From the NCBI RefSeq assembly GCF_022748595.1, contig NZ_JALDSX010000001.1, positions 1 to 64,000 on the forward strand: 64,000 bases of DNA, in the 5' to 3' direction. Numbering within the stretch: position 1 is the first letter of the stretch; each line of letters opens with the position of its first letter. This DNA comes from Brevibacterium sp. ZH18. Lineage in GTDB: Bacteria > Actinomycetota > Actinomycetes > Actinomycetales > Brevibacteriaceae. Below, piece after piece: positions 35,905 to 47,902 of this stretch. Below the pieces are notes generated by a model. It saw only the letters and a program-made list of their open reading frames with translations. It was not told the DNA's origin and did no database searches. The position numbers were made by a program, and so were the translations under genes.

Positions 35905-36710
35905 TGCTCCAGTCGAGCAGACTGTCCCTGCAGGCCGTTCTCGAGACCGCCAACTCCGAGATCTCCGGCGGCGACGCTCGGGAGATCGGCGAAGGCGCTC
36001 TCGGCATCGTCGGCATCCTTGCTGACAACGTGTCACTGCGCAAGGCCCTGGCTGATTCGGCCGAGGCCGCCGAGAAGAAGCAGCAGCTGCTGCGAAGCCT
36101 CTTCTCGTCTCAGGTCTCGGAGGCTGTCCTGCGTCTGGCGCAGAAGGCAGTCGGCCTTCGCTGGGCCAGAACTCAGGACCTCGTGACCAGTCTGGAGGTG
36201 GCCGGTGTGACGGCGATTGCCGCTGCTGCACAGGCCAACAGCCAGCTCGGCCAGGTGGAAGAGGAAGTCTTCCGCTTCGCGCGTCTGTGCGAGAGCGACC
36301 ACGAACTCGGGCGCGCACTCGACTCTGATGCGAGTGGCGAGCTCAAACGTCAGCTCATCTCTGATCTGCTGGCAGGCAAGGCTCAGGCCGACACCATCAC
36401 TCTGATCGGGCAGGCGGCTGTGCACCCACGCGGGCTCCGCGTTGCCATCGCCCTCGATCAGTACAGCGACATCCTCGCGGCTCGTCAGCAGCGCTCAGTC
36501 GCTGAAGTCACCGTCGCGAAGCCCTTGAGCGAAGCACAGACCGAAAGGCTCGCAGACGCACTGTCCGCCAGCTACGGTCGACAGCTCGTTCTCAACGTCC
36601 AGGTCGATCCCGATGTCATCGGGGGAGTCCGGGTCCAGGTCGGCGACGAGATGATGAGCTCGACAGTCGCGGATCGTCTGTCTGAGGTGCAGCGCAAGCT
36701 CGCCAGCTGA
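35904..36710 (+). CDS. atpH: F1Fo ATP synthase subunit delta
   Basis: A 268-residue stator subunit linking F1 to subunit b. The N-terminal helical domain is recognisable and the C-terminal part has the family phrase NVQVDPDVIGGVRVQVGDEM. It is longer than the roughly 180-residue enteric form, which is normal for actinobacteria. I chose the ATG at 35904 after a GGGGG stretch; a GTG at 35901 is adjacent. Confidence 0.94.
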   Translation: MLQSSRLSLQAVLETANSEISGGDAREIGEGALGIVGILADNVSLRKALADSAEAAEKKQQLLRSLFSSQVSEAVLRLAQKAVGLRWARTQDLVTSLEVAGVTAIAAAAQANSQLGQVEEEVFRFARLCESDHELGRALDSDASGELKRQLISDLLAGKAQADTITLIGQAAVHPRGLRVAIALDQYSDILAARQQRSVAEVTVAKPLSEAQTERLADALSASYGRQLVLNVQVDPDVIGGVRVQVGDEMMSSTVADRLSEVQRKLAS

Positions 36711-36793
36711 ATCGTATGGCCGGACATCCGGCAGCACAGGCGGCCCACCGGTCGTCGGACACAAGTTTTGAGTAAAGGAAGCAGGGAATCCAG

Positions 36794-38428
36794 ATGGCGG
36801 AAGTGACAATTCGCCCGGAGGAGATCCGGGACGCTCTGGGGAAGTTCGTTGATTCGTACAATCCCGAGAGCTCGGCAAAGACTGAGGTCGGCAAGGTCGT
36901 CACCGCGGGTGACGGCATTGCCCACGTATCGGGACTGCCCGGCACAATGGCCAACGAACTTCTTCGGTTCGAAGACGGCACATTGGGTCTGGCACAGAAC
37001 CTGGAAGAGCGCGAGATCGGCGTCGTCGTCCTCGGTGAGTTCTCCGGTATCGCGGAAGAGCAGAACGTCTACCGCACCGGGGAGGTCCTCTCGATTCCGG
37101 TCGGCGACGGCTACCTCGGTCGCGTCGTGGATCCGCTCGGTCGCGCAGTCGACGGCCTCGGTGACATCGAAACCGTCGGTCGTCGTGAGCTCGAGCTCCA
37201 GGCCGCCGGCGTGATGGATCGCCAGGAAGTCCGCGAGCCCCTCCAGACCGGATACAAGAGCATCGACGCCATGATCCCCGTGGGTCGTGGACAGCGTCAG
37301 CTCATCATCGGCGACCGCAAGACCGGTAAGACCGCTCTCGCGATCGACACGATCATCAACCAGAAGGACAACTGGGCGACCGGTGACCCGAAGAAGCAGG
37401 TTCGCTGCATCTACGTCGCCATCGGCCAGAAGGGTTCGACCATCGCCGGTGTTCGTCGTTCGCTCGAAGAAGCGGGCGCCCTCGAATACACGACGATCGT
37501 GTCCTCGCCTGCTTCCGACCCCGCCGGTTACAAGTACCTGGCTCCGTATTCCGGTTCGGCCATCGGCCAGCACTGGATGTATGAGGGCAAGCACGTCCTC
37601 ATCGTCTTCGATGATCTGTCGAAGCAGGCCGAGGCTTACCGCGCCGTGTCGCTTCTGCTGCGTCGTCCGCCGGGCCGTGAGGCATTCCCCGGTGACGTCT
37701 TCTACCTGCACTCGCGCCTGCTCGAGCGTTGTGCCAAGCTTTCCGATGAACTCGGCGGCGGTTCGATGACCGGTCTGCCGATCATCGAGACCAAGGCTAA
37801 CGACGTCGGTGCGTTCATTCCGACCAACGTCATCTCGATCACCGATGGTCAGATCTTCCTGCAGTCGGACCTCTTCAACGCCGGTCAGCGCCCAGCTGTC
37901 GACGTCGGAATCTCCGTCTCCCGCGTGGGCGGCGCTGCTCAGACCAAGGCGCTCAAGAGCGTCTCGGGCACATTGAAGATCTCGCTGGCGCAGTACCGCT
38001 CGCTCGAAGCGTTCGCGATGTTCGCCTCTGACCTCGACGAGACGACCAAACGGGATCTGGCTCGCGGTGCGCGCCTGACCGAGCTGCTCAAGCAGTCGCA
38101 GTTCTCCCCGATGGCCTTCGAGAAGCAGACCGTCTCGATCTTCGCCGGTACCAACGGCTACCTCGACGAGGTTCCTGTGGCGGATGTGCTGCGGTTCGAG
38201 ACCGAACTGCACGATCACATCGAGCGTAAGACCGGTATCTTCACTACCATTCGTGAGACGCTGAAGCTCGACGATGACACCTCCGCAGAACTCAAGAACG
38301 TGCTGAGCGAGTTCACCCAGAACTTCGTCAGCTCAGATTCCTCCGGTTCGAAGGCTGGCAGTGAGGACACTGCTGCAGCTTCGTCCGAAGAGGTCGAGCA
38401 GGAGCGAATCGTTCGGCAGAAGCGTTGA
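36794..38428 (+). CDS. atpA: F1Fo ATP synthase subunit alpha
   Basis: A 544-residue non-catalytic nucleotide-binding subunit. It has the beta-barrel N-domain (about 25-95), P-loop GDRKTGKT (173-180), and the conserved [22 protein letters not shown], which contributes residues to catalytic interfaces. An acidic Ser/Ala/Glu-rich tail of about 35 residues closes the protein, longer than in enterics. The start has AAAGGAAG about 12 bases upstream. Confidence 0.98.
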   Translation: MAEVTIRPEEIRDALGKFVDSYNPESSAKTEVGKVVTAGDGIAHVSGLPGTMANELLRFEDGTLGLAQNLEEREIGVVVLGEFSGIAEEQNVYRTGEVLSIPVGDGYLGRVVDPLGRAVDGLGDIETVGRRELELQAAGVMDRQEVREPLQTGYKSIDAMIPVGRGQRQLIIGDRKTGKTALAIDTIINQKDNWATGDPKKQVRCIYVAIGQKGSTIAGVRRSLEEAGALEYTTIVSSPASDPAGYKYLAPYSGSAIGQHWMYEGKHVLIVFDDLSKQAEAYRAVSLLLRRPPGREAFPGDVFYLHSRLLERCAKLSDELGGGSMTGLPIIETKANDVGAFIPTNVISITDGQIFLQSDLFNAGQRPAVDVGISVSRVGGAAQTKALKSVSGTLKISLAQYRSLEAFAMFASDLDETTKRDLARGARLTELLKQSQFSPMAFEKQTVSIFAGTNGYLDEVPVADVLRFETELHDHIERKTGIFTTIRETLKLDDDTSAELKNVLSEFTQNFVSSDSSGSKAGSEDTAAASSEEVEQERIVRQKR

Positions 38429-38459
38429 GTCTGATCCGTAACAGCGAAAGGAAGAACTG

Positions 38460-39395
38460 ATGGGAGCCCAGCAGAGGGTCTTCAAGCAGAAGATTCGCTC
38501 TACTTCGTCCTTGAGGAAGATCTTCAAGGCCATGGAGCTCATCGCCGCTTCGCGGATTCAGAAGGCCATTGCCCGTTCGCAGGCAGCCGGCCCCTACGCC
38601 AATGCTCTGACCCGCGCGGTCTCAGCAGTGGCCAGTGAGTCCAATGTCGACCACGTGCTGACGACCGAGCCCGAGTCCGTCACCCGCGCAGCAGTGCTGG
38701 TGATGGGGCCCGACCGTGGATTCGCCGGAGCCTATTCAGCGAACCTGCTGCGTGAAGCCGAAGAACTCATTCGGCTGCTGCGCAGCGAAGGCAAGGACGT
38801 TTCGCTCTTCACCGTCGGCGGCAAGGCAAAGAACTACTACACCTTCCGTGACCGTCCCATCGAAGAGTCCTGGACTGGGATCTCCGAAACCCCGTCGCCC
38901 GAAGTGGCGCGGGAGATCGGCGAAGCCCTGCTGAAGGACTTCACCGCCGAAAGCGGAGACGGTGGCGTTGACGAGATCTACATCGTGTTCACGAAGTTCG
39001 TCTCGAGTGTCAAGCATGATCCGGAATACCGGCGACTGCTGCCACTCGAGGTTGTCGACGCCGACGAGGCTGCGACGACGGGCGGCCAGGCTGAAAGTAA
39101 GACTGACGCAGCTGCGTTCCCTCTCTATGAGTTCGAACCCAGCGCCGAAGCCGTGCTGGACGCGTTGCTGCCCCGATACATCGACTCGCGCATTCTGTCC
39201 GCGCTGCTGAGCGCATCAGCATCCGAACAGGCCTCGCGCCAGGCGGCGATGAAGACCGCGACGGACAATGCGGATGATCTCATCAAGACCTACACCAGGT
39301 TGGCCAACACGGCCCGCCAGGCGGAAATCACCCAGGAACTCACCGAGATCGTCGGTGGGGCCGATGCCCTCGCGGCATCATCAGCCGGCGACTGA
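38460..39395 (+). CDS. atpG: F1Fo ATP synthase subunit gamma
   Basis: A 311-residue central-stalk rotor subunit. The N-terminal helix signature [26 protein letters not shown] (positions about 9-34) and the C-terminal helix [20 protein letters not shown] bracket a Rossmann-like middle domain with [17 protein letters not shown] short acidic Gly-rich insertion occurs near residue 210, as in other actinobacteria. AGGAAG precedes the ATG. Confidence 0.96.
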   Translation: MGAQQRVFKQKIRSTSSLRKIFKAMELIAASRIQKAIARSQAAGPYANALTRAVSAVASESNVDHVLTTEPESVTRAAVLVMGPDRGFAGAYSANLLREAEELIRLLRSEGKDVSLFTVGGKAKNYYTFRDRPIEESWTGISETPSPEVAREIGEALLKDFTAESGDGGVDEIYIVFTKFVSSVKHDPEYRRLLPLEVVDADEAATTGGQAESKTDAAAFPLYEFEPSAEAVLDALLPRYIDSRILSALLSASASEQASRQAAMKTATDNADDLIKTYTRLANTARQAEITQELTEIVGGADALAASSAGD

Positions 39396-40871
<1,476 letters not shown>

Positions 40872-40874
40872 GCC

Positions 40875-41135
40875 ATGGCTGTGCTCGATGTCAACGTCGT
40901 AGCAGCCGACCGTCAGATCTGGGTCGGTGAGGCGAAGCGCGTCATCGCCCGGACCATGGACGGCGAGATCGGCATCCTTCCAGGTCACGAGCCTGTGTTG
41001 GGTGTAGTCGCTGATGGTGAGGCACGCATTCTCACAACTGACGAGAAGACCATTCGGGTTCAGGCCGACGGTGGTTTCCTCTCAGTTGAGAATGATCGCG
41101 TCATCATTGCCGCTGATCAGGCCGAACTTCTCTGA
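40875..41135 (+). CDS. atpC: F1Fo ATP synthase subunit epsilon
   Basis: An 86-residue protein containing only the N-terminal beta-sandwich (MDGEIGILPGHEPVLGVV). The C-terminal helical hairpin, which inhibits rotation in other bacteria, is missing or minimal; short epsilon subunits occur in several actinobacteria. It ends the ATP synthase operon. Confidence 0.94.
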   Translation: MAVLDVNVVAADRQIWVGEAKRVIARTMDGEIGILPGHEPVLGVVADGEARILTTDEKTIRVQADGGFLSVENDRVIIAADQAELL

Positions 41136-41144
41136 TTCGTCAAT

Positions 41145-41150
41145 TAAACT
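41145..41150 (+). promoter_or_regulatory. Candidate -10 box of a leaderless DUF2550-murA transcript
   Basis: TAAACT lies 7 bases before the GTG of the DUF2550 gene. No ribosome-binding site is present there. This would allow murA to be expressed apart from the ATP synthase operon. Confidence 0.4.
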
Positions 41151-41157
41151 GGCAACC

Positions 41158-41625
41158 GTGAACCCTTCTGTCCTGCTGATCGTTCTGCTCTCGCTGGTAG
41201 GAATCGCGCTTGCTCTGATCGTCGTTGTGACGATCCGTCGCAGGTCGATCTCGAAGTTGTCCGGTGCCTTTGACTGTTCCATCAACGTGGGCGAGGAGTC
41301 TTCTTCTCGCCCACGTTGGCGTTTGGGTGTAGCAGTCTTCTCGGTCGCCTCACTGGATTGGTATCCCGTGTTCGCGCTGACTCGGCGCGCAGCAGTTCGC
41401 CTGCCGCGTGCCGATCTTGATATTCTCGTCCGCCGCAAACCGACGTCCGGTGAGCAGTATTCTGTGCTTCCGGACGCGGTTGTCGTGGATTGTTCCTATG
41501 GGAAGGCCGATGGCCGTCCCCGTTCGGTGTCTCTGGCCATGGACACCGAATCTCTGTCGACGATGGCTTCGTGGTTGGAATCCTCACCCCCCGGATTCAA
41601 CCCGACGATGGGAAGGTTCACCTGA
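41158..41625 (+). CDS. DUF2550 family membrane protein
   Basis: A 155-residue protein with one N-terminal membrane helix (about 4-26) followed by an Arg-rich segment [19 protein letters not shown] and a mixed beta domain ending [11 protein letters not shown]. It is the actinobacterial DUF2550 protein found right after atpC in mycobacteria as well. No function is established. Its stop overlaps the murA start (TGATG), suggesting a link to cell-wall synthesis rather than to ATP synthase. Confidence 0.85.
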   Translation: MNPSVLLIVLLSLVGIALALIVVVTIRRRSISKLSGAFDCSINVGEESSSRPRWRLGVAVFSVASLDWYPVFALTRRAAVRLPRADLDILVRRKPTSGEQYSVLPDAVVVDCSYGKADGRPRSVSLAMDTESLSTMASWLESSPPGFNPTMGRFT

Positions 41626-42938
41626 TGGATGTCTTTCGGATGACCGGACCGAGTCGACTGACCGGCACGGTCGACATCCGAGGCGCGAAGAACAGCGTCC
41701 TCAAACTCATGGCCGCGAGCCTCTTGGCCGTCGGTCGGACTACGATCACCAACGTCCCCGCGATCCTCGACGTTCGCATCATGGTCGAGCTCCTCGTGCG
41801 GCTGGGCTGCGTCGTCGACTATGACGCCGAAGCCGGAGTCGTGAGCATCGACGTTCCCGCGGCCGTCGGCATCCAGGCTGACTACGAACTCGTCCGCGCG
41901 ATGCGGGCGTCCATCTCCGTCCTCGGTCCGCTGACCGCTCGGATGAAGTCGGCTCATGTCGCTCTCCCCGGTGGCGATGCCATCGGCTCACGCGGCCTCG
42001 ACATGCACCAGGCCGGACTCGAAGCTCTGGGTGCGACGGTGCACCTCGACCACGGCTATTTCGTCGCTGACGCCCCCGAGGGGCTGCGCGGTACGGACAT
42101 CGCGCTTGAATTTCCATCCGTGGGAGCCACGGAGAACCTTGTCATGGCAGCGACGCTGGCTCGTGGCACGACCACGATCTCGAACGCCGCGAAGGAACCG
42201 GAGATCGTCGACATCTGCACCATGCTCGTCGAGATGGGCGCCCGGATCGACGGTATCGGCACTGCCGACATCACCGTCACCGGCATCGACGAACTCCATC
42301 CGGTCAGACATCGCACTGTCGGTGATCGGATCGTGGCCGGGACGTATGCGTTCGGCGCTGCTCTCAGCGGCGGGGATGTCACAGTCAGAGGCGTCGGCCT
42401 TGATCTGATGCCCAACATAGCGAACAAACTCACCGCTTCCGGTGCGAGCGTCGACGACCTCGGCGAGGTCGAACTCGGAGACGGCACCGTCGGCCGGGGA
42501 TTCCGTGTGATCGGCCCCGAACGTCCCCGGTCCATCCGGGTGGCGACCATGCCGTTCCCCGGTTTCCCGACCGATCTGCAGCCGTTCGTCATCGCACTGA
42601 ATTCGGTTTCGGACGGGGTCGGCCTCCTGTCGGAGAACCTGTTCGAGGCACGGTGGCGGTTCGTCCAGGAAATCGCCCGTCTGGGCGCCAAAGTTCGCGT
42701 CGACGGCAATCATGCGCTCATCTCCGGAGTCGAGGCCCTCTCCGGCGCCGAGGTCGAGGCCTCGGACATCCGCGCCGGTGCCGGCCTGGTGATGGCCGGG
42801 CTGCGAGCCAGCGGCGTCACCGAGGTCTCGGGAATCGATCACATCGAACGAGGATACGAGAACTTCGTGACGAACCTGCGTAGTCTCGGTGCGAACATCG
42901 AACGCGTGGCGAAGCGGGACATCCTCAGCTTCGAATAG
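41625..42938 (+). CDS. murA: UDP-N-acetylglucosamine 1-carboxyvinyltransferase with Asp at the fosfomycin site
   Basis: A 437-residue enzyme for the first committed step of peptidoglycan synthesis, adding enolpyruvate to UDP-GlcNAc. Lys22-Asn23 (RGAKNSVLK) and the catalytic loop [23 protein letters not shown] are clear. The loop residue that is cysteine in most bacteria and is alkylated by fosfomycin is Asp118 here, as in mycobacteria. Start ATG overlaps the DUF2550 stop. The long upstream in-frame extension lies inside that gene and is rejected. Confidence 0.96.
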   Translation: MDVFRMTGPSRLTGTVDIRGAKNSVLKLMAASLLAVGRTTITNVPAILDVRIMVELLVRLGCVVDYDAEAGVVSIDVPAAVGIQADYELVRAMRASISVLGPLTARMKSAHVALPGGDAIGSRGLDMHQAGLEALGATVHLDHGYFVADAPEGLRGTDIALEFPSVGATENLVMAATLARGTTTISNAAKEPEIVDICTMLVEMGARIDGIGTADITVTGIDELHPVRHRTVGDRIVAGTYAFGAALSGGDVTVRGVGLDLMPNIANKLTASGASVDDLGEVELGDGTVGRGFRVIGPERPRSIRVATMPFPGFPTDLQPFVIALNSVSDGVGLLSENLFEARWRFVQEIARLGAKVRVDGNHALISGVEALSGAEVEASDIRAGAGLVMAGLRASGVTEVSGIDHIERGYENFVTNLRSLGANIERVAKRDILSFE

Positions 42939-42941
42939 ATC

Positions 42942-43646
42942 TCAGAACAGGCGCGAGTCCGGATCATCCATTCCGCGCAACGCATCGTAGTCGAGGACGA
43001 CACAGCGGATGCCGCGGTCCTCGGCCAGTGTTCGAGCCTGCGGTTTGATCTCCTGAGCCGCGAAGACGCCCTGAACGGGAGTCAGCAGCGGGTCGCGGTT
43101 CATCAGCTCGAGGTACCTCGTCAGCTGTTCCACCCCGTCGATGTCCCCACGGCGTTTGATCTCGACGGCCACGGAACTCTGTCCCTCGTCCCGGGCCAGA
43201 ATGTCGACAGGGCCGATGGCAGTCATGTACTCGCGTCTGACCAGACTGTAACCGGTGCCCAAGGTCTCTATGTGCTCGGCGAGCAGTTCCTGCAGGTGGG
43301 CTTCCACACCGTCCTTGACCAAGCCGGGGTCGATCCCGAGGTCATGCTGGACGTCGGAGATCACCTCGGCGATGGAGATGACGAGACGGTCGCCTGTCTT
43401 CGTCTGGGACACGGTCCAGATCTCTCGCAGACCTGCCTCGACCTGCTCTTCGCTCGGGTCGGTGGCTTTGACCGTGCACGGGGGAGTCATCCAGTTCAGG
43501 GGTTTGTACGATCCACCATCGGAATGGACAAGGATCGAGCCATCAGCCTTGAGCATGATGAGGCGGGTGGCCATGGGCAGGTGGGCGGTCAGACGACCGG
43601 CATAATCAACGGAGCATTCAGCTATCACAAGACGCACGCGTTTCAC
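42942..43646 (-). CDS. nucS: Mismatch-specific endonuclease NucS/EndoMS
   Basis: A 234-residue nuclease that starts non-canonical mismatch repair in actinobacteria lacking MutS/MutL. The N-terminal DNA-binding domain has [20 protein letters not shown] and [10 protein letters not shown]. The C-terminal RecB-like nuclease domain has the catalytic GPVDILARD (Asp) and VAVEIKRRG (Glu-x-Lys). The last residues (SRLF) suit a beta-clamp-binding tail. It converges on murA, with its stop 3 bases from the murA stop, and diverges from the next gene with only 21 bases between start codons. Confidence 0.95.
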   Translation of the reverse strand: MKRVRLVIAECSVDYAGRLTAHLPMATRLIMLKADGSILVHSDGGSYKPLNWMTPPCTVKATDPSEEQVEAGLREIWTVSQTKTGDRLVISIAEVISDVQHDLGIDPGLVKDGVEAHLQELLAEHIETLGTGYSLVRREYMTAIGPVDILARDEGQSSVAVEIKRRGDIDGVEQLTRYLELMNRDPLLTPVQGVFAAQEIKPQARTLAEDRGIRCVVLDYDALRGMDDPDSRLF

Positions 43647-43667
43647 CCTACGTGAGAGAATGGGCAG

Positions 43668-43964
43668 ATGCCACGATCAACATCCTCGCGTCGCAAGAAC
43701 AAATGGCAGCAGCCTCCGCGTGACCTCTCTGACTCGGTCGCCGGGATGCGGGTGAGCCGAGATCTTCCCGATGGAAGCTGGTCGGTGCAGAAGGTCGCTG
43801 GGAATTCGCACGGCAAGGTCTATGTCTGTCCTGGCTGTGGTCAGGACGTGCCGTCATCGAGTTCGCACATCGTCGCGTGGAGGCAGGAAGCAGGACACGG
43901 CATCGATGTGGGTGTTGATTCGCGTCGTCATTGGCATACCCGCTGCTTCCAACGATTCCGGTGA
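43668..43964 (+). CDS. Small zinc-ribbon-like protein of unknown function
   Basis: A 98-residue basic protein. After a basic tail (about 1-30) it has [11 protein letters not shown] with a Cys-x2-Cys pair, then SSHIVAW and finally [10 protein letters not shown], giving a likely Cys2-His/Cys zinc site that resembles an HNH-like fold. Close actinobacterial relatives are often labelled ATP/GTP-binding protein without support. It is divergent from nucS, with which it shares a very short promoter region, so a DNA-related role is possible but unproven. Confidence 0.7.
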   Translation: MPRSTSSRRKNKWQQPPRDLSDSVAGMRVSRDLPDGSWSVQKVAGNSHGKVYVCPGCGQDVPSSSSHIVAWRQEAGHGIDVGVDSRRHWHTRCFQRFR

Positions 43965-44041
43965 GTTCTGGTCCCGGCCTGCGGACCATAGGTGCGGTCT
44001 GATTCGAGCAGCACCCGGTTGAGACAGATAAGGAACAGAGG

Positions 44042-44079
44042 AAATGAGGAAGGGGCCCAAATATGGGCCCCTTCCTCAT
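44042..44079. terminator. Bidirectional terminator
   Basis: A perfect 17-bp inverted repeat (44042-44058 with 44063-44079) with a 4-base loop, A-rich on one side and T-ended on the other. It separates the zinc-ribbon gene from the converging coiled-coil gene. Confidence 0.88.
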
Positions 44080-44112
44080 TGCTGTGTGCGGGTGGTGTCT
44101 GCGCGGAGTGGG

Positions 44113-45723
44113 TCAGCGCAGGGAATTGCGCGAACGCGATGCCTTCGAGTTCGGATTGGCGTTCGTCTTCGCTCCGCTGTTGCCGGTGTTCGGTCCGCTG
44201 CTCGGCTTCTTCTGCCCGGAGACCTGAGCATCGATCGCGATGGTATCGGCGTCAGTGGCACCATTGGGCAGTTCGGAGTCGTCGTCGGTGTCGTCGGCGT
44301 CGTTCTGCGACTTGGTCGTCGAATCATTCTTCGATGCGCCGTCGCCCTTGGACGAATTCTCCGCCGGAGCAGCTGAACCGGAGGGCTTCACCGCCGGAGG
44401 AGTGGGCTCGGCGGCCTTCGCTGTGTCCTTGGCCGCAGAGGGCTTGGCTGCGGCGGCTTTGTTCGAGTCCTCGCTCTTCGCATCGTCGGCCAGGAGGTCG
44501 GTGAGTTCCTGCTCGTCGGCGATCTTCTCCGTGGCGTGTGTCGCCGACTCGGCCTTCGCCGGGTCGACATCCTCGTCGCCGCCCATCACGCCGGGCATGG
44601 CGAAGAGGGAGCGGAGCTGATCGAGCTGGGCGGTGATCGTCTTGCGCTGCTTGGTCAACAGATCGACCTGGGACTGGGCAGAGGCGACATTCCGCTTGGC
44701 TTCGGCCGCCGACTCCTCGATGGTCGCCTCGGCGGTGGCACGAGCTTCGGTGATGAGTGTCTGTGCGCGGGACTTGCCGTCGGCGATGATGTCGTCGGCT
44801 TTCTTCACTGCGTCCGCGCGGGTCGACTCGGCCCGCTCGGCAGCTTCCTTGGCTTCGCCATCGGCCTTGGCCGCACGTGCCTGGGCCTCTTCGATGAGCT
44901 TCTTGTTCTCAGCCAGTGCAGAGTCGTAGCGCTTCTTGCGCTCGGATTCGGCTTCCTGACGCTTCGCAGCGAGTTCGACGTCGAGGTCGTTGGCGGCCTT
45001 CTTCGAAGCTTCGTCGCGTGCCTTGGCCGTGGCGTGGAGTTCGGCGGCCTGAGCCTGTGCGGCGGCGATGGTCTCTTCGGCTTCGGTCTTCGCTTCGGCG
45101 CGGAGGTCGGCGGCCTGCTTCTCAGCGGTGGCCTTGAGCTCGGAGATCTCGTGATCGAGGCTCTCTCGAGCCTCCTTCGTCGCTGCCTCGTTGGCTTCCT
45201 TGGCCTGGTTGTACTCACGTTCCGCAGTCGCTTTGAGCTCCGCAGCACGCTTTTCGGCGGCCTTCACGGTCTCATCGGCGCGCAGTTCGGCAGAGCTGAT
45301 GATCGCGTCGGCTTCGGAACGAGCATTCGAGAGGGTGTCGTTACTCTCCGTGTGCATGCGGGCGCGAGCGGATGCCGCCTCGGCGCGTGCCTTGTTGCGG
45401 ATGGTCTCCGCATCGGAGTTCGCCTGGGCAAGGGTCTCGCGAGCCTGGGACTCGGCGATCTTGAGCAGGTGATCGATCCGGCTTCCGGGAGGGCCAGCCG
45501 CCTCGGCGCTGTCGTTCGCCGCTTTCTTCAGTTGAGCCTTGGCCTCGGACAGTTCGCCGGCGATCTGCAGCTTCGCGCGATCGGCGTTGATGACCTGACT
45601 ACGCGCATCGGAGAGGGCCTTCCGAACGGACTCGACCTCGGTTCGCAGCTGCTGCAGGCGAGAATCAACTTCACTTTTTTCGTAGCCGCGCATCGCTGTG
45701 CGGAATTCTTCGGTGGGCGTCAC
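44113..45723 (-). CDS. DivIVA/Scy-like coiled-coil protein
   Basis: A 536-residue protein. The N-terminus (EEFRTAMRGYEKSEVDSRL) resembles the DivIVA membrane-curvature domain. A continuous Ala/Glu/Lys/Arg coiled coil extends from about 25 to 375 with regular stutters, and a disordered Ala/Ser/Pro/Asp-rich tail follows (about 390-536, ending in a basic SRSRNSLR). Related proteins organise polar growth or cytoskeletal scaffolds in actinobacteria (DivIVA, Scy, FilP). GTG start with AGGAG about 10 bases upstream. Role in polarity is inferred from architecture only. Confidence 0.75.
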   Translation of the reverse strand: MTPTEEFRTAMRGYEKSEVDSRLQQLRTEVESVRKALSDARSQVINADRAKLQIAGELSEAKAQLKKAANDSAEAAGPPGSRIDHLLKIAESQARETLAQANSDAETIRNKARAEAASARARMHTESNDTLSNARSEADAIISSAELRADETVKAAEKRAAELKATAEREYNQAKEANEAATKEARESLDHEISELKATAEKQAADLRAEAKTEAEETIAAAQAQAAELHATAKARDEASKKAANDLDVELAAKRQEAESERKKRYDSALAENKKLIEEAQARAAKADGEAKEAAERAESTRADAVKKADDIIADGKSRAQTLITEARATAEATIEESAAEAKRNVASAQSQVDLLTKQRKTITAQLDQLRSLFAMPGVMGGDEDVDPAKAESATHATEKIADEQELTDLLADDAKSEDSNKAAAAKPSAAKDTAKAAEPTPPAVKPSGSAAPAENSSKGDGASKNDSTTKSQNDADDTDDDSELPNGATDADTIAIDAQVSGQKKPSSGPNTGNSGAKTNANPNSKASRSRNSLR

Positions 45724-45964
45724 TGAAGTGAACTCCTGTCATGTCAAGGGATATGGTCTCTATCGTCCTTCCACTACTCTAACGGACTCACTATGAGTGT
45801 TGGGTGCGAATGTCGATGCGCGGACACCCGCGTGGACAGTGACCGACCGGGCTCCGGACCCGCCCCCGTGACCTCCGCCACAGCGGGCTCGACTATCCTG
45901 GAATCAGTAAAGTGCGCCACCGTCGATTTCACCGCCGGTGGGAACAATGACTCGAGGAGGAAAC

Positions 45965-47155
45965 ATGGCTGATGCAGTGATCGTTGCGGGTGCGCGGACA
46001 CCATTCGGACGTCTGCAGGGAGCACTGTCGTCGCAGACTGCAGTGCAGTTGGGCGGCACTGCGATCGCGGGTGCGCTCAAGCGCGCCGGCATCAAGGGCG
46101 ACGACGTCGAATACGTCATCATGGGCCAGGTTCTCCAGGCCGGTCTCGGACAGGGGCCTGCCCGGCAGGCAGCCGTTGAAGCAGGCATCCCGATGAGCGT
46201 CCCGGGCATCACGATCAACAAATTGTGCCTCTCCGGCATCAACGCCATCACGCAGGCAGCTCAGCTGGTTCGGGCGGGGGAGTACGACGTGGTGGTCGCC
46301 GGTGGTCAGGAGTCGATGAGTCTGGCCCCGCATCTGCTGGAGAAGTCCCGCTCGGGCTTCAAATACGGCGACGTCGTACTCAAGGACCACACCGACTACG
46401 ACGGGCTGTGGGACGCCTTCACCGATCAGGCCATGGGCGGTCTGACCGAGGACGCCAATGCCGGTGACTTCGAGTTCTCCCGCGCCGAGCAGGACGAATT
46501 CGCTGCCCGATCGCATCAGCGCGCGGCCAAGGGTTGGGAGTCAGGTGCCTTCGCCGATGAGGTTGAGCCCGTGACCATCTCCAGCCGGAAGGGCGACGTG
46601 ACGGTGTCCACCGACGAAGGCATGCGCCCCGACACCACGGCTGAGTCGCTGGGCAAGCTGCGACCTGCCTTCCGCAAGGACGGCACGATCACCGCCGGCA
46701 ATGCCTCGCAGATCTCCGATGGCGCCTGCGCCGTCGTCGTGATGTCACGTGAGAAGGCCGAAGAGCTCGGTGCTCCGATCCTGGCCGAGATCCGTGCCCA
46801 TGCGTGGACTGCCGGACCGGACTCGAGCCTGCAGCATCAGCCCTCTCAGGCCATCGAAGCAGCGGCGAAGCGCGAAGGTGTGGCCGCTGACTCCTTCGAC
46901 CTCTACGAGATCAATGAGGCCTTCGCTGCTGTCGGACTCGCCAGCTCCAAGGATCTGGGCATCGATGCCGAGAAGGTCAACGTCAACGGCGGTGCGATCG
47001 CCCTCGGCCATCCGATCGGCGCATCAGGCGCCCGTATCGTCCTGACCCTTGCGCTTGAGCTTCAGCGCCGAGGCGGGGGTACAGGAATCGCCGCACTCTG
47101 CGGCGGCGGCGGCCAGGGGGATTCCCTCATTGTGACTGTTCCTGCACAGAGCTGA
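45965..47155 (+). CDS. Acetyl-CoA C-acetyltransferase (thiolase)
   Basis: A 396-residue thiolase II enzyme. It has the nucleophile cysteine in [12 protein letters not shown], the histidine in [16 protein letters not shown], the Asn-Glu-Ala-Phe motif NEAFAAVG, and the second catalytic cysteine in [11 protein letters not shown]. It condenses two acetyl-CoA or splits acetoacetyl-CoA; whether it serves lipid degradation or biosynthesis is not shown. The ATG has a strong GGAGGAAAC site. A thiolase (fadA4) occupies the equivalent place in mycobacteria, near nucS. Confidence 0.94.
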   Translation: MADAVIVAGARTPFGRLQGALSSQTAVQLGGTAIAGALKRAGIKGDDVEYVIMGQVLQAGLGQGPARQAAVEAGIPMSVPGITINKLCLSGINAITQAAQLVRAGEYDVVVAGGQESMSLAPHLLEKSRSGFKYGDVVLKDHTDYDGLWDAFTDQAMGGLTEDANAGDFEFSRAEQDEFAARSHQRAAKGWESGAFADEVEPVTISSRKGDVTVSTDEGMRPDTTAESLGKLRPAFRKDGTITAGNASQISDGACAVVVMSREKAEELGAPILAEIRAHAWTAGPDSSLQHQPSQAIEAAAKREGVAADSFDLYEINEAFAAVGLASSKDLGIDAEKVNVNGGAIALGHPIGASGARIVLTLALELQRRGGGTGIAALCGGGGQGDSLIVTVPAQS

Positions 47156-47256
47156 TCGGCGTACCGAGCTGATCTCGTACAGAGACAGCTGACTGCCGTG
47201 TGTCCCGGCTGGCAGACCTGCCGGCCGGGACACACCCAATTGAAGAGGAGAACAGC

Positions 47257-47571
47257 ATGCTCGCAGCATTTTCGGTCGCGCCCAGCGGCGGAGACAATCC
47301 GGATGCATCAGTCCACGATGCGGTCGCAGCCGCAGTGGAGATCGTGCGCCGTTCGGGTCTCCCGCATCGGACAGACTCGATGTTCACGACCATCGAGGGC
47401 GAATGGGACGAGGTCTTCGCGGTGATCAAGGAGGCCACCGAGGCCGTGGGCGAATTCGGTCCTCGAGTCGCCCTGGTCCTCAAAGCCGATATTCGTCCCG
47501 GACACACAGGAGAGATCGACGGCAAGCTCGAACGATTGGAACGCGCCATCGACGCTCGCGACGGTGAGTGA
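47257..47571 (+). CDS. MTH1187/YkoF-type thiamine-binding-like protein
   Basis: A 104-residue protein with the ferredoxin-like YkoF/MTH1187 pattern: an N-terminal strand LAAFSVAPSGG, VHDAVAAAVEIVRRSGLPHRTDSMFTTIEGEWDEVF, then VALVLKADIRPG. Members bind thiamine-like ligands, though physiological roles are poorly known. The ATG at 47257 has AGAGGAG 6 bases upstream; an earlier in-frame start at 47200 lacks one. It follows thiolase by about 100 bases. Confidence 0.83.
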   Translation: MLAAFSVAPSGGDNPDASVHDAVAAAVEIVRRSGLPHRTDSMFTTIEGEWDEVFAVIKEATEAVGEFGPRVALVLKADIRPGHTGEIDGKLERLERAIDARDGE

Positions 47572-47695
47572 CCAGCGGCGACGCCGTGGACCTACCGACA
47601 GGTAGCTGGGCGCAGAGGAAACTTTCGGCGAATTCCTAGTGACGTGCGTCTCAATCGGAGCTAGTCTTCAAATAGGACTACGAAGGAGATGAGCA

Positions 47696-47902
47696 ATGAA
47701 CGGGTCCACGTTTTTCACTACTGCCACCGCACTGACGATGGTTGCTCTGCTGGGGTTCATGGCAGCGGGATTCTTCCCGATCATCGTTGACTTCGCGTTT
47801 GCGATCGAAGCGGTCGCCGTGATCCTCGCTCTGACAGGCCTCGTGATGGTTTCATTCGTCACGGTGCGCAAGTCGTTGGAGCGTGTCAGTCGCATCTACT
47901 GA
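47696..47902 (+). CDS. Small two-helix membrane protein of unknown function
   Basis: A 68-residue hydrophobic protein with segments at about 10-30 and 32-55 and a short basic C-terminal tail (VRKSLERVSRIY). The ribosome-binding site AAGGAG 8 bases upstream is strong, so translation is likely. I recognise no family. It lies alone between the thiamine-binding-like gene and tRNA-Arg(TCT), followed by its own terminator. Confidence 0.65.
   Translation: MNGSTFFTTATALTMVALLGFMAAGFFPIIVDFAFAIEAVAVILALTGLVMVSFVTVRKSLERVSRIY

Noticed and set aside
36572-38218. 548-codon minus-strand frame opposite atpA
   Set aside because: Antisense shadow of a highly conserved gene; no start signal or recognisable domain.
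45900-45925. GGAAT upstream of the thiolase considered as a SigR promoter
   Set aside because: The position 18-19 bases downstream reads GTC/TCG rather than GTT.
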